The notes below the pieces were generated by a model. It worked only from the letters and a program-made list of their open reading frames with translations. It did no database searches and had not been told where the DNA came from. From positions 3,438,001-3,502,000 of the forward strand of contig NC_012587.1 of assembly GCF_000018545.1 (NCBI RefSeq): a stretch of DNA of 64,000 bases. The letters run 5' to 3'. Both the position numbers and the translations under genes were made by a program. Positions 8,350 through 17,195 of the stretch are shown in pieces. Source of the DNA: Sinorhizobium fredii NGR234. GTDB lineage: Bacteria > Pseudomonadota > Alphaproteobacteria > Rhizobiales > Rhizobiaceae. Each line of letters starts with the position of its first letter. The first letter of the stretch is position 1.

Positions 8350-11300
8350 TCAGCCAAACACGATCAGCAAATCCTTCGCGTCGATCTGGTCGCCAGCGCG
8401 GACCAGCACCTCGGCGATCATGCCGTCCTTCTCGGCGTGCAGCGCCGTCTCCATCTTCATCGCCTCGATCGAGAGCAGCACGTCGCCGGCCTTGACCGGC
8501 TGGCCGGCGTGGACCGCGACGGTCGAGATGACGCCGGGCATCGGCGCTCCGAGCTGGGCGGCGTTGCCGGCCTCGGCCTTGCGGCGGATGGCGGCGGAGG
8601 CGCCGCGGTTGCGGTCCGGCACCTTGATCGAGCGCGGCTGGCCGTTCAGCTCGAAGAACATCTTGACCATGCCCTTCTCGTCGATCTCGCCCTGCGCCTG
8701 GTTGAGGATGACAAGCGTCTTGCCCTTCTCGATGTCGGCGAACAGTTCCTCGCCCGGGCCCATGCCGTAGAAATAGGCGGGCGTCGGCAGCACGCTGACC
8801 GGACCGTAGGTCTCGGCGGCCAGCGCATAGTCGGTGAACACCTTCGGATACATCAGGTAGGAGGCGAACTCGAAGTCGTCGACATCACGCTCGAGCTTGT
8901 CCTCGATGGCTTTGCGCTCTTGATCGAGATCGGCGGCCGGCAGCAGCGAGCCCGGCACGGCGGTATAGGGGGCTTCGCCCTTCAGCGCCTTCTTCTGCAG
9001 CGCCTGCGGCCAACCGCCCGGCGGCTGGCCGAGGTCGCCCTTCAGCATCGAGACCACCGAGTCCGGGAAGGCGATGTCCTTGGCCGGGTTCTCGACGTCG
9101 GCGACCGTCAGGTCCTGGGAGACCATCATCAGCGCCATGTCGCCGACCACCTTGGAGGACGGCGTCACCTTGACGATGTCGCCGAACATCCGGTTGGCGT
9201 CGGCATAGGCCTGCGCCACCTCGTGCCAGCGGGTCTCGAGCCCGAGCGAGCGGGCCTGTTCCTTCAGGTTCGTGAACTGGCCGCCCGGCATCTCGTGCAG
9301 GTAGACTTCCGAGGCCGGTCCCTTGAGGTCGCTCTCGAAGGCCGCATATTGGTGGCGCACCGCCTCCCAGTAGAAGGAGATGCGGCGGATCCATTCCGGG
9401 TTCAGGCCCGGGTCGCGCTCGGTGCCGGACAGCGCCTCGACGATCGAGCCGAGGCAGGGCTGCGAGGTGTTGCCGGAGAGCGCGTCCATCGCCGCATCGA
9501 CGATATCGGCGCCCGACTCGACGGCGGCAAGCACCGTCGCTGCGGCAATGCCTGACGTGTCGTGGGTGTGGAAGTGGATCGGCAGGTCGGTCGCCTCCTT
9601 CAGTGCCTTGAACAGCACCCGCGCCGCGGCCGGCTTCAACAGCCCGGCCATGTCCTTGACGGCGATGATATGGGCGCCGGCCTTCTCCAGCTCGGCGGCA
9701 AGCGCCGTGTAGTACTTCAGATCGTATTTCGGCCGGGCCGAATTCAGGATGTCGCCGGTATAGCAGATCGCCGCCTCGCAGATCCGGTTCTCCTCGCCGA
9801 CGGCGTCCATCGACACGCGCATGTTGTCGACCCAGTTGAGGCAGTCGAAGACGCGGAACACGTCGATGCCGCCCTTGGCCGCCTGGCGGACGAAGTATTT
9901 GACGACATTGTCCGGATAGTTCTTGTAGCCGACGCCGTTGGCGCCGCGCAGCAGCATCTGCAGTAAGAGGTTCGGCGCGCCCTCGCGCACCATCGCCAGC
10001 CGTTCCCACGGATCTTCGGTCAAAAAGCGCATCGACACGTCGAAGGTGGCGCCGCCCCAGCATTCCAGCGAGAACAGGTTTGGCAGCGCCCGCGAATAGG
10101 TGCCGGCGATGCGGGCGATGTCATAGGTGCGCATGCGGGTGGCAAGCAGCGACTGATGGCCGTCGCGCATCGTCGTGTCGGTGAGCAGCACCTGCGGCTG
10201 CGCCTTCACCCATTCGGCGAATTTCTTCGGCCCAAGCGCATCGAGCTTCTGCTTGGTGCCGGGCTTCGCCTCGCCATTGATGAACGGCACGACGGGTGCG
10301 GCGATATCGTCGTTCGGCTTCGGCCGGCCCTTCGCCTCCGGGTGGCCGTTGACCGTGACGTCGGCGAGATAGGTGAGGAGCTTGGTGGCGCGGTCCTGGC
10401 GCTTCACCTGCTGGAACAGCTCGGGCGTCGTGTCGATGAAGCGTGTCGTGTAGCTGTTGTCCTTGAACTTCGGGTGGCCGATGATCGCCTCGAGGAAGGT
10501 CAGGTTGGTCGCCACGCCGCGAATACGGAATTCGCGCAGCGCCCGGTTCATCCGCTGGATCGCCTCGTCCGGCTTCGGCGCCCAGGCGGTGACCTTTTCC
10601 AAGAGCGGATCGTAGTAGCGGGTGATCACCGCGCCGGAATAGGCGGTGCCGCCGTCGAGGCGGATCCCGAAGCCGGTGGCGCCGCGATAGGCGGTGATGC
10701 GACCGTAGTCGGGAATGAAATTCTGTTCGGGATCTTCGGTGGTGATGCGGCACTGCAGCGCATGGCCGTTCAGCCGGATGTCTTCCTGGTCAGGCACGCC
10801 CGATTCCGGCGAACCGATGGCAAAGCCGTCGAGGATGTGGATCTGCGCCTTGACGATGTCGATGCCGGTGACGACCTCGGTTACCGTGTGCTCGACCTGG
10901 ATGCGCGGGTTGACCTCGATGAAGTAGAACTTGCCGGTGTCGGAATCCATCAGATACTCGACCGTTCCGGCGCCGATATAATTGGTCGCCTCGGCGATCT
11001 TCAGCGAATAGTCGGCGAGTTCGGCGCGCTGCGCTTCGCTGAGATACGGCGCCGGCGCGCGCTCGACGACCTTCTGGTTGCGCCGCTGGATCGAGCAGTC
11101 GCGCTCGAAGAGATGCACGACGTTGCCATGCGTGTCGCCGAGGATCTGGCTTTCGACGTGGCGGGCCCGCTCGACGAGCTTCTCCAGATAGACCTCGTCC
11201 TTGCCGAAGGCGGCCTTCGCCTCGCGCTTCGCCTCGGTCACCTCGCGGATCAGGTCCTTGGGATCGCGGATCGCCCGCATGCCGCGGCCGCCGCCGCCCC

Positions 11301-11805
11301 AGGAGGCCTTCAGCATCACCGGATAGCCGATCTCCTCGGCAAGCCTGGCGATCTCGGCCGGATCGTCCGGCAGCGGCTCGGTCGCCGGCACGACCGGCAC
11401 GCCGATCGAGATGGCGAGATTGCGGGCCGCCACCTTGTTGCCGAGCTGGCGCATCGTCTCCGGCTTCGGGCCGATGAAGGTGATGCCGTTTTCAGCACAG
11501 GCCTCGGCGAATTCCGGGCTTTCCGACAGCAGGCCGTAACCGGGATGGATGGCATCGGCGCCGGACAGCTTGGCGACGCGGATCACCTCGTCGATCGACA
11601 GATAGCTCTCGATCGGCCCGAGATCGCGGCCAAGATGCGGGCCGCGGCCGACCTGATAGCTCTCGTCCGCCTTGAAGCGGTGCAGCGCCAGCTTGTCCTC
11701 CTCAGCCCATATCGCGACCGTTTTAAGCCCCAGTTCATTGGCCGCGCGGAAGACGCGGATGGCGATTTCGGATCGGTTGGCAACAAGGATCTTTGAGATG
11801 GACAA
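8350..11805 (-). CDS. pyc: Pyruvate carboxylase
   Basis: A 1151-residue biotin enzyme that makes oxaloacetate from pyruvate, bicarbonate and ATP to refill the TCA cycle. Order: biotin carboxylase/ATP-grasp domain (KASWGGGGRGMR, EVNPRIQVEHTVTE), carboxyltransferase domain starting near residue 530 (LLTDTTMRDGHQSLLATR, metal ligands in HFHTHDTSG), and C-terminal biotinyl domain with EAMKMET, biotin lysine at about residue 1117. I choose the TTG at 11805: GAGGAG stands seven bases upstream and the product then begins LSISKILVANRSEIAIR, matching rhizobial PYC. The upstream ATG reading adds 14 residues with no better site. It is transcribed alone and ends at a clear terminator. Confidence 0.95.
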   Translation of the reverse strand: MSISKILVANRSEIAIRVFRAANELGLKTVAIWAEEDKLALHRFKADESYQVGRGPHLGRDLGPIESYLSIDEVIRVAKLSGADAIHPGYGLLSESPEFAEACAENGITFIGPKPETMRQLGNKVAARNLAISIGVPVVPATEPLPDDPAEIARLAEEIGYPVMLKASWGGGGRGMRAIRDPKDLIREVTEAKREAKAAFGKDEVYLEKLVERARHVESQILGDTHGNVVHLFERDCSIQRRNQKVVERAPAPYLSEAQRAELADYSLKIAEATNYIGAGTVEYLMDSDTGKFYFIEVNPRIQVEHTVTEVVTGIDIVKAQIHILDGFAIGSPESGVPDQEDIRLNGHALQCRITTEDPEQNFIPDYGRITAYRGATGFGIRLDGGTAYSGAVITRYYDPLLEKVTAWAPKPDEAIQRMNRALREFRIRGVATNLTFLEAIIGHPKFKDNSYTTRFIDTTPELFQQVKRQDRATKLLTYLADVTVNGHPEAKGRPKPNDDIAAPVVPFINGEAKPGTKQKLDALGPKKFAEWVKAQPQVLLTDTTMRDGHQSLLATRMRTYDIARIAGTYSRALPNLFSLECWGGATFDVSMRFLTEDPWERLAMVREGAPNLLLQMLLRGANGVGYKNYPDNVVKYFVRQAAKGGIDVFRVFDCLNWVDNMRVSMDAVGEENRICEAAICYTGDILNSARPKYDLKYYTALAAELEKAGAHIIAVKDMAGLLKPAAARVLFKALKEATDLPIHFHTHDTSGIAAATVLAAVESGADIVDAAMDALSGNTSQPCLGSIVEALSGTERDPGLNPEWIRRISFYWEAVRHQYAAFESDLKGPASEVYLHEMPGGQFTNLKEQARSLGLETRWHEVAQAYADANRMFGDIVKVTPSSKVVGDMALMMVSQDLTVADVENPAKDIAFPDSVVSMLKGDLGQPPGGWPQALQKKALKGEAPYTAVPGSLLPAADLDQERKAIEDKLERDVDDFEFASYLMYPKVFTDYALAAETYGPVSVLPTPAYFYGMGPGEELFADIEKGKTLVILNQAQGEIDEKGMVKMFFELNGQPRSIKVPDRNRGASAAIRRKAEAGNAAQLGAPMPGVISTVAVHAGQPVKAGDVLLSIEAMKMETALHAEKDGMIAEVLVRAGDQIDAKDLLIVFG

Positions 11806-11930
11806 GTCGGACTCCTCAATAGACTTGAAAACGCGGGAATGCTGCACCCGCGAAAAGAACTATTAGCGAGTCATGGAATGAAGTGCAATTTCAGATGCGA
11901 CACGAAGCCTAACCCATTGGGTCAGGACGG

Positions 11931-12038
11931 CCCTAAAGCGCGGCGCGTTCAAACGTATTCACGCGGCGCGCTTTAGGACTTTGTTTCTGTGCATGTCGTC
12001 ATCCCAAAACCGCTGCACACTTTTGGGGCGACATGCAT
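11931..12038. repeat. Intergenic palindromic element (family E, copy 1)
   Basis: Two hairpins: CCTAAAGCGCGGCGCG (11932-11947) with its inverse CGCGGCGCGCTTTAGG (about 11962-11977), and CATGTCGTCATCCCAAAACC (from 11993) facing TTTTGGGGCGACATGCA (about 12021-12037). A rearranged version lies at 15716-15805. It sits between the expR stop and the pyc start and is one of the common rhizobial intergenic elements; I do not assign it a formal name. Confidence 0.7.
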
Positions 12039-12779
12039 TTAGGAGATGAGGCCGAGCCGGAAGGCGATGGCGACGGCATGATGCCGGTTCTTTGCCTTCA
12101 GCTTCTCCTGGATGCCGTTCATGTACCAGTCGACGGTGTGGCTCGAAATGTCGAGCACCTTGCCGATGTCGTTTGAGGTCATGCCGTCGGCGAGATAGTT
12201 GAGCGCCTCCATTTCGCGCCGCGTCATCTGGACTTCGACGCGCGAGACGAGCTCGGCCATGATTTCCGGATCGGTGAGCTCGAGCAGCTTCCAGAACAGC
12301 CGTTTGGCAATCGCATCGAAGAGGCTCAGCTCCACCGGGCTCAAATCGACCACCCGGCCGCCGACGGTCAAGTTGCCCATCAGCCCGCGCCGGCCGTGCA
12401 CCGGAAAGATATCGCCGTCGAAAAGCCCGTGATTGCGCGCCTCGACCATCATGCTTTCCATGCGCTTGCGGTGCGGGTCCGAGCGGAAGGCGACCAGCGT
12501 GTCGCGCCAGCGGAAGCCGCGCTGGGCGTGGCCGAGATAGCGGATCGTCGGATCGATGACGACGTATTTCTTGCGGATGTAGATCTGCGGCCAGCTCTCG
12601 GGCCAACGCCCGGCGAGCAGCAGCCTCAGCGGGTTCTCGTGCGGTTTGGGCTGGCGCACCACGCCGTAGAAATCGAAACCGCAGCGATCGAGCAGCCGTT
12701 CGAACTCCGGCAGGATTTCCTCGCGTGTCTTCATCTCCTCGAGAAGCGCCAGAAACTGTACGAGCAACGTTATATTCAT
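12039..12779 (-). CDS. expR: LuxR-family quorum-sensing regulator ExpR
   Basis: A 246-residue LuxR-type protein: an N-terminal acyl-homoserine-lactone-binding domain (about residues 15-160, with WPQIYIRKKYVVIDPTIRYL and a FRWRD segment) and a C-terminal GerE-type helix-turn-helix (from about residue 185; EALNYLADGMTSNDIGKVL, then DISSHTVDWYMNGIQEKL). The position between pyc and divergent ndvA matches my memory of S. meliloti expR, a solo LuxR receptor controlling exopolysaccharide and motility genes; there is no luxI partner nearby. The ATG at 12779 has AAGGTG six bases upstream and gives the known ExpR length. It appears intact here, with no insertion sequence. Confidence 0.88.
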   Translation of the reverse strand: MNITLLVQFLALLEEMKTREEILPEFERLLDRCGFDFYGVVRQPKPHENPLRLLLAGRWPESWPQIYIRKKYVVIDPTIRYLGHAQRGFRWRDTLVAFRSDPHRKRMESMMVEARNHGLFDGDIFPVHGRRGLMGNLTVGGRVVDLSPVELSLFDAIAKRLFWKLLELTDPEIMAELVSRVEVQMTRREMEALNYLADGMTSNDIGKVLDISSHTVDWYMNGIQEKLKAKNRHHAVAIAFRLGLIS

Positions 12780-13148
12780 GGAACACCTTGAACTCAGAAC
12801 GGACGGCGAGCGCTTGCGAATTCTTCCATGAACGCGCCGTTCAGAAGCCATTCATGTTGCAACCGCGATAATTCTTCTTATCACGCCCGGTCCTGTACGG
12901 AACCTGCAAAAATTCGGAGTCGTGGCAAGAGATAGCGAACGATGGATCGTCCACCAATTCCTCCCTTGGACCCGGATGATCAAGCCGTCTGATTTGCCCG
13001 TTTCGCGTTTTCCGCAGGTTTTTCTAGAGGGTCGTCTCGCGCGGCTTTGTCGGTCCTGCAGGGCAATCCTGCGTTGATCGCCAAAGTCGCAACGCATTGC
13101 CGCATTGCTGGTGCGGCGAAGAATCCGATGCCCAGAAGGGGTGAGACA
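12780..13148. other. Divergent expR/ndvA regulatory gap
   Basis: 369 bp between the divergent starts of expR and ndvA. I see no RNA gene or repeat here. It must hold both promoters. A small inverted repeat GAACGCGCCGTTC lies at about 12831-12843 but I cannot tie it to a regulator. Confidence 0.4.
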
Positions 13149-14906
13149 GTGTCTTTATTCCAGGTGTATGCAAGAGCGCTTCAGTATCTTGCTGTCCACA
13201 AATATCGTGTCGGGGCGATCGTCATCGCCAATATCGTCCTGGCCGTCATCACGATCGCCGAGCCTATCCTCTTCGGCCGGATCATCGACGCGATCTCGAC
13301 GCAAAAGGACGTCGCGCCGATGCTGCTGCTATGGGCCGGCTTCGGTGTCTTCAACACGATCGCCTTCGTACTCGTCTCCCGAGAGGCCGACCGCCTTGCG
13401 CATGGCCGCCGGGCGACGCTCTTGACCGAAGCCTTCGGCCGGATCGTCTCCATGCCGCTCTCCTGGCATAGCCAGCGTGGCACCTCGAACGCGCTGCATA
13501 CGCTGCTGCGCGCCTGCGAGACCCTCTTCGGCCTGTGGCTCGAATTCATGCGGCAGCACCTCGCGACCGCCGTCGCGCTCGTCCTGCTGGTGCCGACCGC
13601 CTTCGCCATGGACTTTCGCCTGTCGATGGTCCTCGTCGTGCTCGGCGCCGCCTATGTGCTGATCAGCAAGGTCGTGATGAACCGGACCAAGGACGGCCAG
13701 GCCTCGGTCGAGAACCATTACCACACGGTCTTCTCGCACGTCTCCGATGCGATCAGCAACGTCTCGGTGGTCCACAGCTACAACCGTATCGAAGCGGAAA
13801 CGCGCGAACTGAAGAAGTTTGCCGAGCGGCTGCTCTCGGCCCAGTATCCGGTGCTCGACTGGTGGGCGCTGGCGAGCGCGCTCAACCGCATCGCCTCGAC
13901 CATCTCGATGATGACGATCCTTGTCATCGGCACCATTCTGGTGCAGCGCGGCGAACTCGGCGTCGGAGAGGTCATCGCCTTCATCGGCTTCGCCAATCTG
14001 CTGATCGGCCGTCTCGACCAGATGAAGGCCTTCGTGACGCAGATCTTCGAGGCCCGCGCCAAGCTCCAGGATTTCTACCAGCTCGAGGATTCGGTGCGCG
14101 AACGCGAGGAGCCGGCTGGCGCCGCGGATCTCAGCGGCGTCGTCGGCGAGGTGGAATTCCGCGACGTCTCCTTCGACTTCGCCAATTCCGCCCAGGGCGT
14201 GCGCAACGTCTCCTTCACTGCCAAGGCCGGCCAGACGATCGCCATCGTCGGCCCGACCGGCGCCGGCAAGACGACGCTCGTCAACTTGCTTCAGCGGGTC
14301 CATGAGCCGAAGCACGGCCAGATCCTGATCGACGGCGTCGACATCTCGAAGGTCACCCGCAAGTCGCTGCGCCGCTCGATCGCCACCGTCTTCCAGGATG
14401 CCTGCCTGATGAACCGCTCGATCGGCGACAACATCCGCCTCGGCCGCGAGGACGCCTCGCTGGAAGAGGTCATGGGCGCCGCCGAAGCGGCCGCCGCCAG
14501 CGACTTCATCGAAGGCCGCCTCAACGGCTACGAAACCCTCGTCGGCGAACGCGGCAACCGGCTCTCCGGCGGCGAGCGCCAGCGGATCGCCATTGCCCGC
14601 GCCATCCTCAAGAACGCGCCGATCTTGGTCCTCGACGAGGCGACCAGCGCTCTCGACGTCGAAACCGAGGCACGCGTCAAGGAAGCGATCGATGCGCTGC
14701 GCAAGGACCGCACGACCTTCATCATCGCCCACCGGCTGTCGACGGTGCGCGAGGCCGACCTGGTGATCTTCATGGATCACGGCCGGGTCGTCGAGATGGG
14801 CGGCTTCAGCGAGCTCAGCCAGAGCAACGGCCGCTTCGCCGCCCTGCTGCGCGCCAGCGGCATCCTGACGGACGAGGACGTCCGCAAGAGCCTCACGGCG
14901 GCATAA
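13149..14906 (+). CDS. ndvA: Beta-(1,2)-glucan export ATP-binding/permease protein NdvA
   Basis: A 585-residue half-size ABC exporter that moves cyclic beta-1,2-glucan from cytoplasm to periplasm. The first ~300 residues form the membrane domain (helices such as IVIANIVLAVITIAEPILFG). The nucleotide-binding domain has Walker A GPTGAGKTTL at about residue 368, signature LSGGERQRIAIARAIL, Walker B ILVLDEATSALD and the switch histidine in IIAHRLS. The GTG at 13149 gives the conserved start (V/M)SLFQVYARALQYLAVHKY and follows AGAAGGGGTGAG. It divergently neighbours expR, and opgC and ndvB for the same polymer lie just downstream on the other strand. A strong terminator follows. Confidence 0.96.
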   Translation: MSLFQVYARALQYLAVHKYRVGAIVIANIVLAVITIAEPILFGRIIDAISTQKDVAPMLLLWAGFGVFNTIAFVLVSREADRLAHGRRATLLTEAFGRIVSMPLSWHSQRGTSNALHTLLRACETLFGLWLEFMRQHLATAVALVLLVPTAFAMDFRLSMVLVVLGAAYVLISKVVMNRTKDGQASVENHYHTVFSHVSDAISNVSVVHSYNRIEAETRELKKFAERLLSAQYPVLDWWALASALNRIASTISMMTILVIGTILVQRGELGVGEVIAFIGFANLLIGRLDQMKAFVTQIFEARAKLQDFYQLEDSVREREEPAGAADLSGVVGEVEFRDVSFDFANSAQGVRNVSFTAKAGQTIAIVGPTGAGKTTLVNLLQRVHEPKHGQILIDGVDISKVTRKSLRRSIATVFQDACLMNRSIGDNIRLGREDASLEEVMGAAEAAAASDFIEGRLNGYETLVGERGNRLSGGERQRIAIARAILKNAPILVLDEATSALDVETEARVKEAIDALRKDRTTFIIAHRLSTVREADLVIFMDHGRVVEMGGFSELSQSNGRFAALLRASGILTDEDVRKSLTAA

Positions 14907-14956
14907 GTTCTTCGGTCTAGGATAGAACGACGGACTACCAGCGGCCATGAAACGGA

Positions 14957-14988
14957 AGCCACCCGCAAGGAAACGCGGGTGGCTTTTT
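14957..14988 (+). terminator. Rho-independent terminator of ndvA
   Basis: AGCCACCCGC and GCGGGTGGCT form a 10-bp stem with an 8-base loop (14957-14984) followed by a run of Ts to 14988, about 50 bases after the ndvA stop. Confidence 0.92.
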
Positions 14989-15083
14989 CGTCGCGGGGAC
15001 TTGCCTGCAACGCCCGAGCAGCCTTGTCATTCCCGAAAATCTTGATAGACCGGAATTCCGGCTTCAATTCCAAGGGAATCAAC

Positions 15084-15713
15084 ATGCCGGATTTCTCCAC
15101 CCTCCTACTTTTCGCCACCGCGTCTTTGGTGCTCACCGCCACCCCGGGCCCCGATATGCTGCTCATCGCCTCACGCAGCATTAGCCAAGGGCGCACCGCC
15201 GGGTTCCTCACCTATGCCGGAATCGCGCTCGGCACCTATTGCCATGCGCTCGCCGCCGCCCTCGGCCTCTCGCAGCTCTTTGTGGCCGTGCCGGTCGCCT
15301 ATGAGATCGTGCGTTGGGCGGGCTGCGCCTATCTTCTCTACTTGGCCTACAAGACAGTCCGCTCGGACGGGTCGAACTTTTCCCCGACATCGGCGCTAAA
15401 GCGACTTTCACCTAAGCGGATTTTCGGGGAGGGCCTCCTGACCAACCTCCTGAATCCGAAGATGGCCCTCTTTGTTTTGGCTCTGTTCCCGCAGTTCGTG
15501 CATCCCGACGGCGGATCAATCGTCACTCAGATGCTTCTTCTCGCAACGATACTGAATGGGATCGGCTTTCTCGTGAACGGCTCGGTCATCCTTCTCGGAA
15601 ACCATGTCCGCACGCGACTTTCCGGACTCCGCTTCCCGAAGCTGCCCCAGTATCTTCTCGCGAGCGTTTTCACGGGCCTGGCGTGCCGACTTGCCCTGGA
15701 CGCCAGGAACTAA
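15084..15713 (+). CDS. LysE/RhtB-family amino-acid exporter
   Basis: A 209-residue membrane protein with about six hydrophobic segments and the family signature near the N-terminus, ATPGPDMLLIASRSISQGRTA, followed by AGIALGTYCHALAAALGLS. LysE/RhtB proteins export amino acids or their analogues; the substrate here is unknown. ATG 15084 has AGGGA eight bases upstream; the longer open frame upstream covers the ndvA terminator and is not coding. It is flanked by that terminator and by a palindromic element, so it is probably a single-gene unit converging on opgC. Confidence 0.88.
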   Translation: MPDFSTLLLFATASLVLTATPGPDMLLIASRSISQGRTAGFLTYAGIALGTYCHALAAALGLSQLFVAVPVAYEIVRWAGCAYLLYLAYKTVRSDGSNFSPTSALKRLSPKRIFGEGLLTNLLNPKMALFVLALFPQFVHPDGGSIVTQMLLLATILNGIGFLVNGSVILLGNHVRTRLSGLRFPKLPQYLLASVFTGLACRLALDARN

Positions 15714-15715
15714 CG

Positions 15716-15805
15716 CATGTCGCCCAAAAGTGTGCAGCGGTTTGGGGAGAACGACGTGTAAAAGCGGAGACCTAAAGCACGCCAAATCAGCGACGTGCTT
15801 TTAAA
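15716..15805. repeat. Intergenic palindromic element (family E, copy 2)
   Basis: It begins CATGTCGCCCAAAAGTGTGC and ends with the inverted pair AAAGCACG (about 15774) / CGTGCTTT (about 15796). The same modules appear at 11931-12038 in the other order and orientation. It lies between the converging stops of lysE and opgC, where the second hairpin could end transcripts from both sides. Confidence 0.65.
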
Positions 15806-15820
15806 TCGGGCCGGCGTCCC

Positions 15821-17005
15821 TCACGCCGCCCTGAGTGGCTTCGCGCCGGCCATTTCCCGAAGCCAGTCGAGGTAATAGGCATAGACGAAGTGCAGGCCGA
15901 TGCCGGCGACGACGAAGAGCGAGCCGACGATCGGGTTCTTGCCGGTGACGAAGAGCAGCACCTGGCCCGCCATGGCGAGGATCGTTCCGAAGATGAACAC
16001 CGCCAGCGAATGCCGGCCGACCATCACTAGCGGATGGTTGGTGTCGAGCCGCGTCAGCCGGCTGACGAGCGGGGTGATCGCCAGCAAATAGGCGAGCGCC
16101 AGCACGTGCAGGAGCCGCGTCAGCGACAGGAACGTCTTGTCGAAGCCGGTCAGTACCGCGGGCAGCCCGAAGGAGAAGTCGAGGCTCCACCAGGAGAACA
16201 GCACCCAGGCGCCCGAGACCAGCAGATAGGCTGCGGAAGGCACGATGAGCCACCAGCTTCGCGGCAGGCGACCGCCGCGGCGCACATGACCGATTGCGAG
16301 GATGCCAATCACGAAGAGGAACTGCCAGGACCACGGATTGAGGAACCAGTAGCCTTCGTCGAGGAAATTGTACGGCACCAGCTTGAAGCAGCCGGCGGCA
16401 AGCCAGAGAGCGGCCGAAAGGACGAAGAGCAGCGATGGACGCAACGCATTCAGCCATAAGAGGCCGGGCAGCATCAGGAACAGCACCGCGTACATCGACA
16501 GGATGTTGTTGTAGCCGAGCTGGTGGCCGAGCAGAACCATGGCGACGATGCCCTGCTCGGCCTGATCGACGATCGGGCGGATGTTGATTTCGCCGATCAG
16601 ATCCTGGCGGCCGAAATAAAGCGCGCCGCCGGCGAAGATCGCCAGCGTCACCACGCTCGTCATGATATGGGCGACGTAGAGCGTCAGCGCCCGGCGCCAG
16701 ATCTTCAAGCTCAGCGCCAGCCGCTGACCGGCCACGAACCTGCCGCCATAGGCGACGCCGACCGACAGGCCGGAAATCAGCACGAAGGCCTCGGCCGAAT
16801 CGGAAAAGCCGATGTTCTTGTGCGTCAGATATTCGAGATACTGACCCGGAACGTGGTTGACGAAGATCGTCAGCAGGCAGAGCGCCCGGAAGACGTCGAG
16901 GCGCGTGTCGCGCCCATTCGTGACCGGGTTTGTCGTGACCGGGTTTGTCGTGACCGGGGCGGTTCCGATCCGGTCTCTGACGCCCCAAGAAGTCTTTTGC
17001 AGCAT
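15821..17005 (-). CDS. opgC: OpgC-family membrane acyltransferase
   Basis: A 394-residue protein with about ten membrane helices, beginning with the OpgC hallmark TRLDVFRALCLLTIFVNHVP then DSAEAFVLISGLSVGVAYGG. OpgC proteins add succinyl groups to osmoregulated periplasmic glucans. Between ndvA and ndvB, the likely acceptor is cyclic beta-1,2-glucan. ATG 17005 follows AAGGG by about 6 bases; the reading frame is open 53 codons further up. The cytoplasmic head carries a 15-bp tandem repeat (16920-16959) encoding PVTTN repeats. It is transcribed the same way as ndvB but separated from it by a terminator-like hairpin, so it may have its own promoter. Confidence 0.88.
   Translation of the reverse strand: MLQKTSWGVRDRIGTAPVTTNPVTTNPVTNGRDTRLDVFRALCLLTIFVNHVPGQYLEYLTHKNIGFSDSAEAFVLISGLSVGVAYGGRFVAGQRLALSLKIWRRALTLYVAHIMTSVVTLAIFAGGALYFGRQDLIGEINIRPIVDQAEQGIVAMVLLGHQLGYNNILSMYAVLFLMLPGLLWLNALRPSLLFVLSAALWLAAGCFKLVPYNFLDEGYWFLNPWSWQFLFVIGILAIGHVRRGGRLPRSWWLIVPSAAYLLVSGAWVLFSWWSLDFSFGLPAVLTGFDKTFLSLTRLLHVLALAYLLAITPLVSRLTRLDTNHPLVMVGRHSLAVFIFGTILAMAGQVLLFVTGKNPIVGSLFVVAGIGLHFVYAYYLDWLREMAGAKPLRAA
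16920..16959. repeat. 15-bp tandem repeat in opgC
   Basis: GTGACCGGGTTTGTC occurs at 16920-16934 and 16935-16949, followed by a partial third copy to 16959. In the opgC frame each unit encodes the five residues TTNPV, so copy-number change would keep the frame. Confidence 0.9.
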
Positions 17006-17134
17006 ACGGCCCTTATCCGGGATTTGGCGCCCCGCCCGACCCCCTGTTGAAACCGGACGCCGCCGCCACAGGGGGCTTTTCGGCATCAATGAAACCGCAA
17101 CCCGCAATGGGTCGCGATACCTGAACTGACGGCA

Positions 17135-17172
17135 AAGAAAAACCGGCCTCGCACGTTCGTACAAAGCCGGTT
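17135..17172 (-). terminator. Terminator-like hairpin after ndvB
   Basis: On the minus strand AACCGGC and GCCGGTT form a 7-bp stem with a 18-base loop, followed by TTTCTTT. It is 24 bases past the ndvB stop. The loop is longer than usual, but the T run is good. Confidence 0.65.
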
Positions 17173-17195
17173 CCTCTCCGATTCACTTCCGGCGC

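Noticed and set aside
7976..8770. Open frame giving a peptide with VILGLDPRIH
   Set aside because: The peptide is the translation of the family C palindromic repeat, and the frame then runs antisense into pyc; not a protein gene.
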